A stretch of 64,000 nt of DNA from Salticus scenicus (taxonomy: Eukaryota; Arthropoda; Arachnida; Araneae; Salticidae). Location: the NCBI GenBank assembly GCA_963930645.1, contig OZ005654.1:43020686-43084685 (forward strand), written 5' to 3'. The notes under the pieces are model-generated. The model ran no database searches. It was given only the letters and a program-made list of their open reading frames with translations, and was not told the DNA's origin. Each line of letters starts with the position of its first letter. The first letter of the stretch is position 1. A program made the translations under genes and the position numbers. Positions 24,108-34,067 of the stretch are shown in pieces.

Positions 24108-24179
<72 letters not shown>
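24108..24179. repeat. A(n)T(n) palindrome 6
   Basis: Centre reads AATATT. Left side like the array; right side switches to ACAGTTGGTTGGTTGGTTG and a TATATAAA box at 24208, so the two halves carry different promoters. Confidence 0.9.
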
Positions 24180-24182
<3 letters not shown>

Positions 24183-24630
24183 GTTGGTTGGTTGGTTGAA
24201 TTCATTCTATATAAATAGCCGACTCTTCTCCAATCAGTCTTCTTCTGTCCCAGTAAATCTATCCATTGTTAGATCCTGCCGGCTTTAGAACGATATGCTA
24301 TCTCTAGCTTAGCCATGGAACGTTTCTAATTTATGTCTGGCAGATTAACAATACGCTATCTTAGCCTGTTTCTAATCTATTCAAACTTTTTACGATGATT
24401 AAGTATCGCGAGTCAAATTTATTTTGGCGTACCTTGAATCGCTACCGAAAAAATGGATGGCTCTAATATAGGTATAGGCTACGTGAGCGATTCGTTCAGG
24501 ATATAATCGAGGAACGTACTGCTAGAGGATAAGACACACATTTTTGGCTTGAAACAAATCATGGTACCGCTGTCGGAAAAAGTACGGTTTATTAAAGACA
24601 TTTTACATAAGAGACATCATTGAGTTTGAA

Positions 24631-24723
24631 ATAAAATATTTTTTTATCTGTATTTAAACATGCAGACATTTCCGCGAAGCGGAAATGTCTGCTTGTTTAA
24701 ATACAGATAAAAAAATATTTTAT
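24631..24723. repeat. hr-like palindrome P1
   Basis: A ~93 bp near-perfect palindrome: ATAAAATATTTTTTTATCTG, then GCAGACATTTCCGC, a GAA centre and the inverse. Copies at 26087, 35396, 50649, 56036 and 61511. Confidence 0.9.
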
Positions 24724-24824
24724 GTTATTATATTTTATAAAAACCCATGATCTATTCTGATTTCATGAAAACCTGCAACATCTTGTCATTTGTCAGACAA
24801 AATCTATAAAAATCTTGTTTTCAA

Positions 24825-25012
24825 AGCCAATATCGTATAAATATCGCTATCCCATCCTATTTTAAAGGAAACGGGTTTAGACATCAGGAGCTAGTTTATG
24901 CATGACCTTACAGTAGAAGAAAAAAATTCCACTCCCACCCACCCTAATAGATATACTATATATATACTATATATATAGACTGCAGCGCCATCTACAATGA
25001 TTGGATAAAAAA
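24825..25012. repeat. 190 bp repeat family with double TATATA tract
   Basis: Typical words: AAGCCAATATTGTATAAATA, TCCCATCCTATTTTAAAGGA, CTTACAGTAGAAGAAATAAA, CACTCCCACCCACCCTAATA, GACTGCAGCGCCATCTACAA. Other copies: about 26277-26468, 33636-33830, 36716-36901, 51567-51759, 53738-53888 (partial), 55073-55265, and reversed at 62384-62576 and 63716-63895. Most sit 110-160 bases left of an A/T palindrome, so the family is probably part of the regulatory module. Short - strand open frames across it (for example 54922-55188) are not preserved between copies. Confidence 0.85.
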
Positions 25013-25560
25013 TATAACTTTAGAAACCAACTGTGAAATATTACATATCTAGCTTAGCCCTTAAAAATTTTAAATTTTACACAAAAAATTAAAATTTTAA
25101 ACGAAAAAATTAAATTTATAAACTCAGATCTCTTAAATTTATCTATAGAGTCTGTATATTTTACCAAGATTCATATTTATCTTATAGAGAAGCCATATCC
25201 CTTCAAATCGTTACGATATTGGTACTCTATCTCTAGCTTAGCCATTAAAATTTTTAAATTTTACACAAAAAGTTAAAATTTTAAACGAAAATTTTAGACT
25301 CAGATCTCTTAAATTTATCTACAGATATTTTATCAAGATACATAATTATCTTATAGAGAAGCCATATCCCTTGAAAATTACAAATTCAAAATATTTTACA
25401 GATGACTGTTGTTGGCAGACGTCGAGACAAAATGAGATGTGGGTACGCTAGCCATTCTATATATAGGACGCACGAAAAAAACTAATGTTCAATAAATGAG
25501 GTTAGTTCCGTTAAGTTATAGATTCTGCTCCGTCCTTGAAGATGTGTTCAAGGTCACACG

Positions 25561-25638
<78 letters not shown>
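25561..25638. repeat. A(n)T(n) palindrome 7
   Basis: Left flank TTCAAGGTCACACG, right flank CACGGTTGGTTGGTTG then TATATAAA at 25664. A - strand TATATATA lies at 25458. The arms carry different boxes. Confidence 0.9.
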
Positions 25639-26086
25639 CACGGTTGGTTGGTTGAATTCATTCTATATAAATAGCCGACTCTTCTCCAATCAGTCTTCTT
25701 CTGTCCCAGTAAATCTATCCATTGTTAGATCCTGCCGGCTTTAGAACGATATGCTATCTCTAGCTTAGCCATGGAACGTTTCTAATTTATGTCTGGCAGA
25801 TTAACAATACGCTATCTTAGCCTGTTTCTAATCTATTCAAACTTTTTACGATGATTAAGTATCGCGAGTCAAATTTATTTTGGCGTACCTTGAATCGCTA
25901 CCGAAAAAATGGATGGCTCTAATATAGGTATAGGCTACGTGAGCGATTCGTTCAGGATACAATCGAGGAACGTACTGCTAGAGGATAAGATACGCATTTT
26001 TGGCTTGAAACAAATCATGGTACCGCTGTCGGAAAAAGTACGGTTTATTAAAGACATTTTACATAAGAGACATCATTGAGTTTGAA

Positions 26087-26179
26087 ATAAAATATTTTTT
26101 TATCTGTATTTAAACATGCAGACATTTCCGCGAAGCGGAAATGTCTGCTTGTTTAAATACAGATAAAAAAATATTTTAT
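26087..26179. repeat. hr-like palindrome P2
   Basis: Copy of P1 within the second unit of the 1.46 kb duplication, with GAA at the centre. Confidence 0.9.
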
Positions 26180-27025
26180 GTTATTATATTTTATAAAAAC
26201 CCATGATCTATTCTGATTTCATGAAAACCTGCAACATCTTGTCATTTATCAGACAAAATCTATAAAAATCTTGTTTTCAAAGCCAATATTGTATAAATAA
26301 CGTTATCCCATCCTATTTTAAAGAAAACGGGTTTGGGCATCACGGAGCTGGTTTATGCATGACCTTACAGTAGAAGAAATAAATTCCACTCCCACCCACC
26401 CTAATAGATATACTATATATATACTATATATATAGACTGCAGCGCCATCTACAATGAATTTGATTGGATAAAAAAATATAACTTTAGAAACCAACTGTGA
26501 AATATTTACATATCTAGCTTAGCCCTTAAAAAATTTAAATTTTACACAAAAAATTAAAATTTTAAACGAAAAAATTAAATTTATACACTCAGATCTCTTA
26601 AATTTATCTATAGAGTCTGTATATTTTACCAAGATTCATATTTATCTTATAGAGAAGCCATATCCCTTCAAATCGTTACGATATTGGTACTCTATCTCTA
26701 GCTTAGCCATTAAAATTTTTAAATTTTACACAAAAAAGTTAAAATTTTAAACGAAAATTTTAGACTCAGATTTCTTAAATTTATCTATAGATATTTTATC
26801 AAGATACATAATTATCTTATAGAGAAGCCATATCCCTTGAAAATTACAAATTCAAAATATTTTACAGATACTGTTGTTGGCAGACGTCGAGACAAAATGA
26901 GATGTGGGTACGCTAGCCATCCTATATATAGGACACACGAAAAAAACTAATGTTCAATAAATGAGGTTAGTTCCGTTAAGTTATAGATTCTGCTCCGTCC
27001 TTGAAGATGTGTTCAAGGTCACACG

Positions 27026-27035
27026 AAAAAAAAAA

Positions 27036-27068
<33 letters not shown>
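27026..27068. repeat. A(n)T(n) palindrome 8
   Basis: A run only 14 bases, T run 29. Left TTCAAGGTCACACG; right CAAGGTCGTTGG followed by GTGGGCGTGGC and a TATATATATA tract. Confidence 0.9.
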
Positions 27069-27399
27069 CAAGGTCGTTGGATTTCTTGTGGGCGTGGCTT
27101 CATACCATCTATATATATAGAGAGATAAACTCGCTTACGTATCCAAACCGTCATTGTCCAGTCATGTCTCTGTTGGCTTAGTTATTTTTATCTATACATT
27201 TAAATTGATACCATTTTGTCTCGTTTTCCAGAGTCTTAAATTTAATTTCTACAATATTGGCTTATTATAGTTTATACGTTTAAATAGTCTTCATGCTATC
27301 CTGATAATCTCTTCGATACTAGCTTAAATAGATTTTTTTATAAATTTAATATCAAAGTCTCAAATTAAACCCGTCCAATATTGGCACTATATCTATCGC

Positions 27400-27471
27400 A
27401 AAAAAATGGGTCGAACGAGGTGTCAAAGACAGAAATTCTGCCATGAGACACCTCGTTCGACCCATTTTTTT
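27400..27471. terminator. 3' stem-loop S2
   Basis: A7 then ATGGGTCGAACGAGGTGTC pairs with GACACCTCGTTCGACCCAT then T7; loop AAAGACAGAAATTCTGCCAT. It starts 16 bases past the stop of the - strand BRO-like gene. Confidence 0.88.
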
Positions 27472-27487
27472 ACTCTCATTTGAAAGA

Positions 27488-28018
27488 TCAACATAAGCTC
27501 TCTATGGATTGCTCATTAGATAACCTACTGATGGTCATCTTCAACGGTCCGGTCATTTGAGATTTGTATAATTCATAATCCTCATACTCAAGCTCAAAAA
27601 ATTTCCTCACCTGTAGTTGGTATGCGGCAAGGAAGTCTTCGAACTTGGTACGGGACCTTTCGACAAATCGAACACCAATGGCTTTCACGAAGCTGAGCTT
27701 CATGTTAGCCTGGTATTTCACCATGGCCGAACCATCGAACATCTTATCAAATTCCTGTTCGCCCATGAACCCTTTCAAATGCTGTTTGGCTTCGCTAATC
27801 GAGAAGATTCTCGTCTTAGCGAGCCATTTAGGTAAATCGATTTTAGGGTCCATTACGTCTCGGACGGTGAGGCCTGCATATTTTTCGGCAAATTTTAGAT
27901 CTAGAGGGTGCCTCGAATAAATAGCCAGGTCCTCAGCCCGGACAAACAGGGTGCCATCAGTGGCCATTAGGCATTTAAAGGCAACGCCATAAGCATAATT
28001 TTTTACATGAAAAAACAT
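27488..28018 (-). CDS. BRO-N-like protein A, 176 aa
   Basis: Residues 10-35 read GVAFKCLMATDGTLFVRAED then LA, resembling the N-terminal DNA-binding domain of baculovirus BRO proteins (a beta strand, DG..FV...D(V/L)A, then a helix). A later LAKTRIFSISEAKQHL corresponds to the BRO-N (T.(F/V)I.E..LY.L) segment. The rest is helical and charged. BRO proteins bind nucleic acid in the nucleus or cytoplasm of infected cells. The - strand TATATATA at 28097-28104 lies about 80 bases before the ATG, and stem-loop S2 is 16 bases past the stop. It shares layout with the genes at 29203, 30088 and 38040. Homology is by motif only and remote. Confidence 0.65.
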   Translation of the reverse strand: MFFHVKNYAYGVAFKCLMATDGTLFVRAEDLAIYSRHPLDLKFAEKYAGLTVRDVMDPKIDLPKWLAKTRIFSISEAKQHLKGFMGEQEFDKMFDGSAMVKYQANMKLSFVKAIGVRFVERSRTKFEDFLAAYQLQVRKFFELEYEDYELYKSQMTGPLKMTISRLSNEQSIESLC

Positions 28019-28096
28019 GACTGACAGAGAGCTAATGTATCTAAGCAGCTAGTAGAGAGATCGACTAGCAATTGAAGAGCTCTCGCTGGACACTCG

Positions 28097-28104
28097 TATA
28101 TATA
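28097..28104 (-). promoter_or_regulatory. TATA box of BRO-like gene A
   Basis: TATATATA on the - strand, followed 32 bases on by TTCAATTGCT. The same initiator-like word lies at the same distance behind the TATA box of the BRO-RING gene at 38040. Confidence 0.75.
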
Positions 28105-28109
28105 CCCGG

Positions 28110-28382
28110 TCTTATCAACAGATCTGATTGTAATTTTCTACGAACCGCTTATCAAGAGGAAAGGCTTGCATAATATCCTGTCAATACTTCTGGAAAAATC
28201 TTTTTATAGAGATCTGATTATAACCGGGCATCCTGAGGAAAGGCTTACATAATATCCTGTCAACACTTCTCGAAAAATCTTTTTATAGAGATCTGATTGT
28301 AATTTTAATCGGAGCCGCTTATCAAGCATCCTGTCAATAGTTTCTCGAAAATCTTTTTATAGAGATCAGATCATAATAACTG
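28110..28382. repeat. Short repeats with 'ATCCTGTCAA' words
   Basis: Three imperfect copies of a block containing 'cataatatcctgtcaa', 'ctcgaaaaatctttttatag' and 'agatctgatt'. They also occur reversed near 49090-49250. No coding frame. Confidence 0.7.
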
Positions 28383-29090
28383 GCTTGGCTACACTTAGCC
28401 TTTAAAATTTTTAATTTTTACATATAAATTTTAAATGAAAAAATTAAATTTTTAAACTCAAATCCCTTAAATTTAGCTATCGACCAAGATTCATATTTAT
28501 CTTATAGCTAAGCCATATCCCTTGAAAATTACAATCGGTACGCATTCAATGTTGGCTTGGCTACACTTAGTCTTTAAAAATTTTAAATTTTACATAAAAA
28601 ATGTAAATTTTAAATGAAAAAAATTAAATTTTAAAATTCAGATTCCTTAAATTTAGCTATCGAGTCTGTATATTTTACCAAGTTTCATATTTATCTTATA
28701 GCTAAGCCATATCCCTTGAAAATTTAGAGATCAGATTATAATGACTGCCACACTTAGTCTTTAAAAATTTTAAATTTTACACGAAAAAAATGTAAATTTT
28801 AAACGAAAAAATTAAAATTTTAAACTCAGATCCCTTAAATTTAGCTATCGAGTCTGTATATTTTACCAAGTTTCATATTTATCTTATAGCTAAGCCATAT
28901 CCCTTGAAAAATTAGAATTATAATGACCGCCACACTTAGTCTTTAAAAATTTTAAATTTTACACAGTAAATTTTAAATGAAACAATTAAATTTTTAAATT
29001 CAGATACCTTAAATTTGTCTATAGATATTTTATCAAAATTATCTTATAGCTAAGCCATATCCCTTGAAAATTACAAGTTCAAATCGGTAC
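28383..29090. repeat. ~180 bp minisatellite, four copies
   Basis: Units carry TTTAAAAATTTTAAATTTTA, 'cccttaaatttagctatcga' and 'tatcttatagctaagccata'. Further copies lie at about 25041-25380 and 26514-26850, and reversed at 48700-49090. Very AT-rich, with no frame. Confidence 0.85.
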
Positions 29091-29117
29091 GCATCCAATG
29101 TTGGCACTCTATCTATC

Positions 29118-29188
29118 GCAAAAAAATGGGCCGAGCGAAGCCTCAATGACTTATGTCATGAGAGGCTTCGCTCGACCCATTTTTTTGC
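29118..29188. terminator. 3' stem-loop S3
   Basis: GCAAAAAAATGGGCCGAGCG at the left pairs with the right end CGCTCGACCCATTTTTTTGC; inner loop TGACTTATGTCA is itself a small palindrome. It starts 14 bases past the stop of BRO-like gene B. Confidence 0.88.
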
Positions 29189-29202
29189 ACCTCGTCCTGA
29201 TC

Positions 29203-29748
29203 TTAAGACGAGGATTTATAGAAGTAGGGCTTGTTTCCCACCAAAACTTTTATTTTTTTGGGGAAATACCCTAGCTCCAAGTCTCCGTACCTCTCTCCGA
29301 AGACATAGCTATCCATCGGTACAGATTGCAGGTAAGAGTCCATGGATATTTTCAAATCAGCTATAAAACTCTCCATGGTAGCATTGGAAGAGCTAATGCA
29401 TGCTATCTTGATACGTATGGGCCTTCTGATGTTGAACGTACACTCTATCGGCGACAGAATCTCGATAGGCCCCTGAAATAAGGATTGAAATTCACCTGGA
29501 TGCATATCCAACAGCGTGTTGGCATCTTCCAATCCAAAAATACGTGTCTTGGCTAGAGACGGAGGCAGGCTCAAGCCCTCGGGAGCGATGTCAGTCACTG
29601 TAAGATGGCATAAGTTTAAAACGCCAGAAGAATTTTGATAGCCCATGGTACGAGCTACGTCTGAACCTTTGATAAAAATGTCACCGTCAAAAGTCAAAAA
29701 ACAAGTAAATTTCACGTTTAACTCTTCAGCTAAAATTTGAAATATCAT
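29203..29748 (-). CDS. BRO-N-like protein B, 181 aa
   Basis: Residues 14-37 read FTCFLTFDGDIFIKGSDVAR then TMGY, a clear BRO-N-type DG.(I/L)F(I/V)...DVA..MGY motif. LAKTRIFGLEDANTLL follows. The C-terminus PKKIKVLVGNKPYFYK matches PSKIKVFVGNRSRWYK in the divergent neighbour at 30088, so the two are paralogues. The gene starts at the ATG at 29748; a - strand GTATAAATAC lies at 29804-29813, 56 bases upstream. It shares a 339 bp divergent promoter region with gene C, one without an A/T palindrome. Stem-loop S3 is 14 bases past the stop. Confidence 0.72.
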   Translation of the reverse strand: MIFQILAEELNVKFTCFLTFDGDIFIKGSDVARTMGYQNSSGVLNLCHLTVTDIAPEGLSLPPSLAKTRIFGLEDANTLLDMHPGEFQSLFQGPIEILSPIECTFNIRRPIRIKIACISSSNATMESFIADLKISMDSYLQSVPMDSYVFGERYGDLELGYFPKKIKVLVGNKPYFYKSSS

Positions 29749-30087
29749 TTTGGAGCTTTTAGAATATCAAGCAGTCAGAATGAAATGTCTCGTCCAGCAG
29801 CCTGTATTTATACTAGCAGCAATCTCTATTTCTATCTAAATTTCTTATCGACATCCTCTGACGCACATCCTCTTACGCACGTCCTGTAGATTATGCAAGA
29901 TCCCGCTCAAACGACAAATTAATTCTAAAAATAAGTTTATCGAGGATTACATAATATCCTGTCAACAGCTAGAAGAATTTTATCAGAAGGTTCTAAGAAA
30001 GCTTGCTAAAATTAGGTCGCGAATCGGGTATATATACGAGCTGCCTCTAAGAGCCTGCATCATTTTGACTTCTGTTGCTATTAAGTC
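29749..30087. promoter_or_regulatory. Divergent promoter region of BRO-like genes B and C
   Basis: Two outward TATA boxes: GTATAAATAC (- strand) at 29804-29813 and TATATATA (+) at 30029-30036. Between them lie ATCCTCTTACGCACGTCCTG-like repeats and ATATCCTGTCAACAG. It lacks the A(n)T(n) core of other divergent modules here. Confidence 0.8.
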
Positions 30088-30633
30088 ATGCTATTCACAA
30101 TTGAACATCCACAGCTGGATGCTAAAATCCTATTCGTAGTCTCTGCGGATGGACTTTTGTTCGTCAGGGCCTCTGATGTGGCCAAGCTGATGGGTAAGGG
30201 TAGTGCATACGTAAAAAAAACTACCAAGCTAAAGGTGAGGGACCTCGTTTACAAAAGGTTCAGGATACCTGTCTCTTTAGCTAATACCTGGGTGTATCCA
30301 ATAGAAGAGATTCATTTCGGAGATGCGCTGTCGACCATGGGTTTTGAGGCCATGATGAAATCTGCTAAGATTGACATCTTAGATCCTATAGTGCCAACTG
30401 CATGCATCCATAAAGCAGTCAGAATTCGGATCGTGAGGAATTCTGATGTCTTCATAGATGAATTCTTAAAGGATTTCATAGAAAGAACCAAGCTGTTCTA
30501 TGATGGAGACCACGATGATGACCCTCGCCTACACGAAGATAGATTTGAGACTATTTCTTGGACAGACACCCCTCCGTCCAAAATCAAAGTCTTCGTGGGG
30601 AATCGATCTCGCTGGTATAAACTGATGCCTTAG
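30088..30633 (+). CDS. BRO-N-like protein C, 181 aa
   Basis: Residues 14-36 read LFVVSADGLLFVRASDVAKL then MGK, the same BRO-N-like motif as protein B; the protein is equal in length and ends PSKIKVFVGNRSRWYK. The ATG at 30088 is preceded by TTAAGTC, the same context as the BRO-RING gene (CAAGTCATG at 38040). TATA at 30029 is 59 bases upstream and the CATCATTTT initiator is 34 bases from it, so the leader is only about 27 bases. Stem-loop S4 is 18 bases past TAG. A role in nucleic acid binding is inferred from the family. Confidence 0.72.
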   Translation: MLFTIEHPQLDAKILFVVSADGLLFVRASDVAKLMGKGSAYVKKTTKLKVRDLVYKRFRIPVSLANTWVYPIEEIHFGDALSTMGFEAMMKSAKIDILDPIVPTACIHKAVRIRIVRNSDVFIDEFLKDFIERTKLFYDGDHDDDPRLHEDRFETISWTDTPPSKIKVFVGNRSRWYKLMP

Positions 30634-30651
30634 AGATTTAAATTGGAGGGG

Positions 30652-30726
30652 GCAAAAAAATGGGCCGAACGAAGCGTCTCATGGCAGATTTCTGTCATTG
30701 ACGCTTCGTTCGGCCCATTTTTTTGC
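30652..30726. terminator. 3' stem-loop S4
   Basis: GCAAAAAAATGGGCCGAACG at the left pairs with the right end CGTTCGGCCCATTTTTTTGC; loop contains CATGGCAGATTTCTGTCATT. The loop orientation is reversed relative to S2, as expected for a gene on the other strand. Confidence 0.88.
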
Positions 30727-31250
30727 GACGGTAGTAAGCCAATATTGGATGGGTACAAATTGAGACTTTGAATGGGGTCTCTGAGATAGATAATATTAAT
30801 ATTTCAATATTGAAACGATACTAATGCCTTTGAATCTGAGATAGCTAATGTCTTTGACTCTGAGATAGAAATTTACAATATTGAATAAGGACATTTTTTT
30901 AAATGAATGCCGTACCAATATTGAATATATTTTTTAACGATTCGATAAACAAATAATATATTTAAATAATAAATATTTAAAGAATAAAATATTTATATAG
31001 TCAATCTGAAGGATTGCATAACTCATTTTCTACGAAAACAGGATGAGATAAGGCTTTTTATAGAATAATTTATCACTGGATATTGCATAACTCATTTGCA
31101 TTGAAAACAGGATACTGAACACGGAAACAGGATGCAGTAAAGATATTTATAGACGCTGAAACAAATAAGCATTGCTGGACAATGATAGTGTATATACTTT
31201 AGCATGATATATAGGTTAGCTAGAGTCAATCAACCAATCAACCAACCTTG
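30727..31250. other. Gene-free AT-rich stretch
   Basis: Holds 'acgattcgataaacaaataa' words repeated again at 31560-31740, and short TATATAG promoter-like words near 31191-31215 facing the palindrome. No coding frame. Confidence 0.6.

Positions 31251-31322
<72 letters not shown>
31251..31322. repeat. A(n)T(n) palindrome 9
   Basis: Flanks AACCAATCAACCAACCTTG / CAAGGTTGGTTGGTTGG are near-perfect inverted copies; centre ATAAAATT. A TATAAATAGC box follows at about 31371. Confidence 0.9.
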
Positions 31323-31559
31323 CAAGGTTGGTTGGTTGGTTGGTTGGTTGATTGACTCGGATTCATTCTTTATAAATAGCTGTACTCAAACCTTCATTCC
31401 TTCATTCTGTCTGAATCTCTTCTAGCATCAACCTTCTACTAAAACGCTCCTAACATTAAGATACTTTAGCATGATTGGTTGATTGGTTAATGTCTTTAAA
31501 TCTGAGATAGAAATTTACAATATTGAATAAGGGCATTTTTTAAATGAATGCTGTACCAA

Positions 31560-31745
31560 TATTGAATATATTTTTTTAACGATTCGATAAACAAATAATA
31601 TATTTTTAACTATTCGATAAACAAATAATATATATATTTTAACAATTCGATAAACAAATAAAATATTTAAATAATAAATATTTTATTATTAAAATAAAAT
31701 ATTTAAATAATAAATATTTTATTATTAAAATAATATATTTAAATT
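31560..31745. repeat. AT-rich short tandem repeats
   Basis: 'aacgattcgataaacaaata' and 'tttaaataataaatatttta' units repeat several times. No gene. Confidence 0.8.
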
Positions 31746-31786
31746 CTAAATATTTATTATTCGAACCGAACGTGAACAATTCTGGC

Positions 31787-31890
31787 GGGGTGGAGTTGCT
31801 CGAAGAATAAATCTGGCGACTGTCTGATAGACCTTTATATGCCGTAAAGAAGTAGGTTCACCCAGCTTTGCGGTACTTGGCATAGGAGCT
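31787..31890. repeat. ~100 bp 'GCTCGAATAATATCGCTGGC' repeat family
   Basis: Diverged copies at about 32817-32912, 32938-33040, 35958-36052, 45411-45512, 49557-49660, 52533-52636, 54463-54568 and reversed at 63060-63163. Constant words are CTGGCGACTGTCT, ACCTGTGTTTATCGC and GGTACTTG. It carries no long frame; conserved blocks with diverged spacers could mean a structured RNA or a protein-binding site. Confidence 0.75.
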
Positions 31891-32340
31891 GTAGTTTGAA
31901 TAGAATACCCTTGTAACTGTAATCTTTAAATCTTAATTGTAAAAATTTACATGCTTAAATTTCTAATGTCTCGTCAACGTTGCTGAGATTTGCGGTACTT
32001 GGCATAGGATCTGTAGTTTGAATAGAATGCCCTTGTAACTGTAATCTTTAAATCTTAATTGTAAAAATTTACATGCTTAAATTTCTAATGTCTCGTCAGC
32101 GTTGCTGAGATTTTCGGTACATGACATAGGAGCTGTAGTTTGAATAGATCGTAACTGTAATCTTTAAATCTTAATTGTAAAAATTTACATGCTTAAATTT
32201 CTAATGTCTCGTCAGCGTTGCTGAGATTTGCGGTACTTTGGCATAGGAGCTGTAGTTTGAATAGATCGTAACTGTAATTTTTAAATCTTAATTGTAAAAA
32301 TTTACATGACTGCATGCTTTAATTTCTAATGTCTCGTCAG
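31868..32340. repeat. ~120 bp tandem repeat, four copies
   Basis: Units contain 'tgcggtacttggcataggag', 'gtaactgtaatctttaaatc' and 'tttctaatgtctcgtcagcg'. No coding frame in the repeats themselves. Confidence 0.85.
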
Positions 32341-32375
32341 CGTCTATTATTGGACTCGTCTGCTTTTGACATGAG

Positions 32376-32568
32376 ATGTCTCGGACAGGTGCCATTCCAA
32401 GAGGTGCAATCGAAAGCTTAAATTTCATGCGACTATTCTTTTTCGGTCTTGGCTGAGTATGTACGTAATTTGGACAACGACGCAAAGGCTGAAATGCTAA
32501 ATTTAAAACAACAAATGTTTGACTTGCATACCAAATTGAATGTAGATATTGCACTCTTGAAAAACTAA
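32376..32568 (+). pseudogene. Broken small gene, SR..(A)IPRGAIESLNF family
   Basis: ATG at 32376 opens MSRTGAIPRGAIESLNFMR and stops at 32454-32456. A second frame, open from about 32422 to TAA at 32566-32568, is helical and charged (EYVRNLDNDAKAEMLNLKQQ). The first part matches the ORF at 41566. The change of frame near 32420-32450 suggests an indel in a once longer protein; alternatively the two frames are unrelated. Confidence 0.4.
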
Positions 32569-33310
32569 GATTTTAAATAGACAACCTGTATCAGGAAGAA
32601 GGCTCAAATTAGAGATGGGCATTCAGCAGATCCAAAATTAAATCCGTTTATCATGTCCGTCTCAAACTAAATGGCTACACAATTGGCTTAATAATTTTTT
32701 TTTTAAATGGATAAGGTTAGGCGACGACAGTTTTTAAATGAATGCTGTACCAATCTTAACGATTCCATAAACATATAAAATATTTAAATTCTAAAAATTT
32801 ATTATTTAAATCTGAAAGGGTGAAGTTGCTCGAAAATTATTGCTGGTGACTGTCTGATAGACCTTTAGATGCGTAAAGTAATAGGTTCACCCAGCTTTGC
32901 GGTACTTGGCATAGGAGCTACCGTTTGAATTTCTGAAAGGGTGAAATATGCTCGAAAAATATTGCTGGTGACTGTCTGATAGACCTTTAGATGCGTAAAG
33001 AAGTAGGTTCACCCAACTTTGCGGTACTTGGCATAGGAGCTGTAGTGAAATCAGAATGAGGTCATGGGTTTTTATAGATTATCATGAAGCCAGACGGTTG
33101 CTGGTCATACGCAATGATGATTTGGATACGTTAGCCATATTATATTGATTCATTAGACATTATGCTGGATACCGGTATTTTATTTAAAATGTTTTAAAAC
33201 GGAGACATGATATATATATATAGGCCACACCAAAAAACTAATGTTGCATAAATGAATCCGTTAAGTTAAAGATACTGCTCCGTCCTTGAAGATGTGTTCA
33301 AGGTCACACG

Positions 33311-33355
<45 letters not shown>

Positions 33356-33375
33356 TTTTTTTTTTTTTTTTTTTT
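33311..33375. repeat. A(n)T(n) palindrome 10
   Basis: Left TTCAAGGTCACACG; right CAGGTGCCACGCCCACCCTT then CTATATATAC. The two arms carry different boxes. Confidence 0.9.
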
Positions 33376-33479
33376 CAGGTGCCACGCCCACCCTTGAAGC
33401 TTGTCTATATATACTATGGCTAACATGACTACACTCTCATTGTGTCTCGACATTTGCCTACAACGATCGTCTAGTCACT

Positions 33480-33500
33480 ATGTCTCGTAATGCGTTTTGA
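33480..33500 (+). pseudogene. Orphan leader with aborted MSRN frame
   Basis: The full + strand promoter (CTATATATAC, then CTCATTGTGTC, then GCCTACAACGATCGTCTAG) leads to ATGTCTCGTAATG, the same opening as the coiled-coil gene at 42268. A TGA follows after only six codons. Similar stubs lie at 36565 and 57725. Confidence 0.6.
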
Positions 33501-33976
33501 GTAAGATGTACATTGATGTACACTAGAGAGTTAAATTTTTCTACAAAAACCTATGATCTATTCTGATTTCATGAAAACCTGCAGTATCTTGTCATTTGTC
33601 AGACAAAAGTCTATAAAATCTTGTGTTCAAAGCCAATATTGAATAAATAACGCTATCCCCATCCTATTTTAAAGGAAATGGGTTTAGACATCAGGAGCTA
33701 GTTTATGCATGACCTTACAGTAGAAGAAATAAATTCCACTCCCACCCACCCTAATAGATATACTATATATATACTATATATATAGACTGCAGCGCCATCT
33801 ACAATGAATTTGATTGGCTAAAGAAATATAGCTTTAGCAGCCAACTGAGAAATATAGCTTTAGCGGCCAACTGAGAAATATAACTTTAGCAGCCAACTGA
33901 GAAATATATCTTTAGAAAAATAACTTTAGAAATATAACTTTAGAAACCAACTTCATCAACCAACCAACCAACTGTG

Positions 33977-34015
<39 letters not shown>

Positions 34016-34034
34016 TTTTTTTTTTTTTTTTTTT
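33977..34034. repeat. A(n)T(n) palindrome 11
   Basis: Left AACCAACCAACCAACTGTG; right CGTGTGACCTTGTGACCTTG, then CTATATAAGC at about 34070. Confidence 0.9.
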
Positions 34035-34067
34035 CGTGTGACCTTGTGACCTTGATAGCTTTATAGC

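Larger units (their letters stand above)
22742..24179. repeat. Tandem array of bidirectional promoter modules (~290-308 bp period)
   Basis: Five A/T palindromes are each bracketed by ATCAACCAACC / GGTTGGTTGAT and then by outward TATATATA boxes. The TATA boxes lead into GGATCGCTGAC...CTCATT...GCAACGGTC on both strands. On the + side the leader ends in an ATG (23073, 23360, 23668, 23970) followed at once by CCTAGTTGA, so only a three-codon frame exists. On the - side the leader is the one that precedes the zinc-finger gene at 42903. The array is thus promoters without genes. Confidence 0.85.
24180..27025. repeat. 1.46 kb tandem duplication, gene-free
   Basis: The segment from 24180 to the palindrome at 25561 recurs from 25639 to that at 27026 with few differences. 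Each copy holds a TATATAAATAGCC promoter, a long palindrome (24631, 26087), the 190 bp repeat family (24825, 26277) and a - strand orphan leader. I found no frame with protein character in either copy. Confidence 0.85.

Noticed and set aside
22742..24179. CRISPR array or bacterial element
   Set aside because: The period is about 300 bp with internal palindromes, there are no short spacers or cas genes, and the surrounding DNA is eukaryotic in style.
32288..32554. 88-codon - strand frame
   Set aside because: It is antisense to the broken small gene at 32376-32568, whose + strand frames match a paralogue, so the + strand is the meaningful one.
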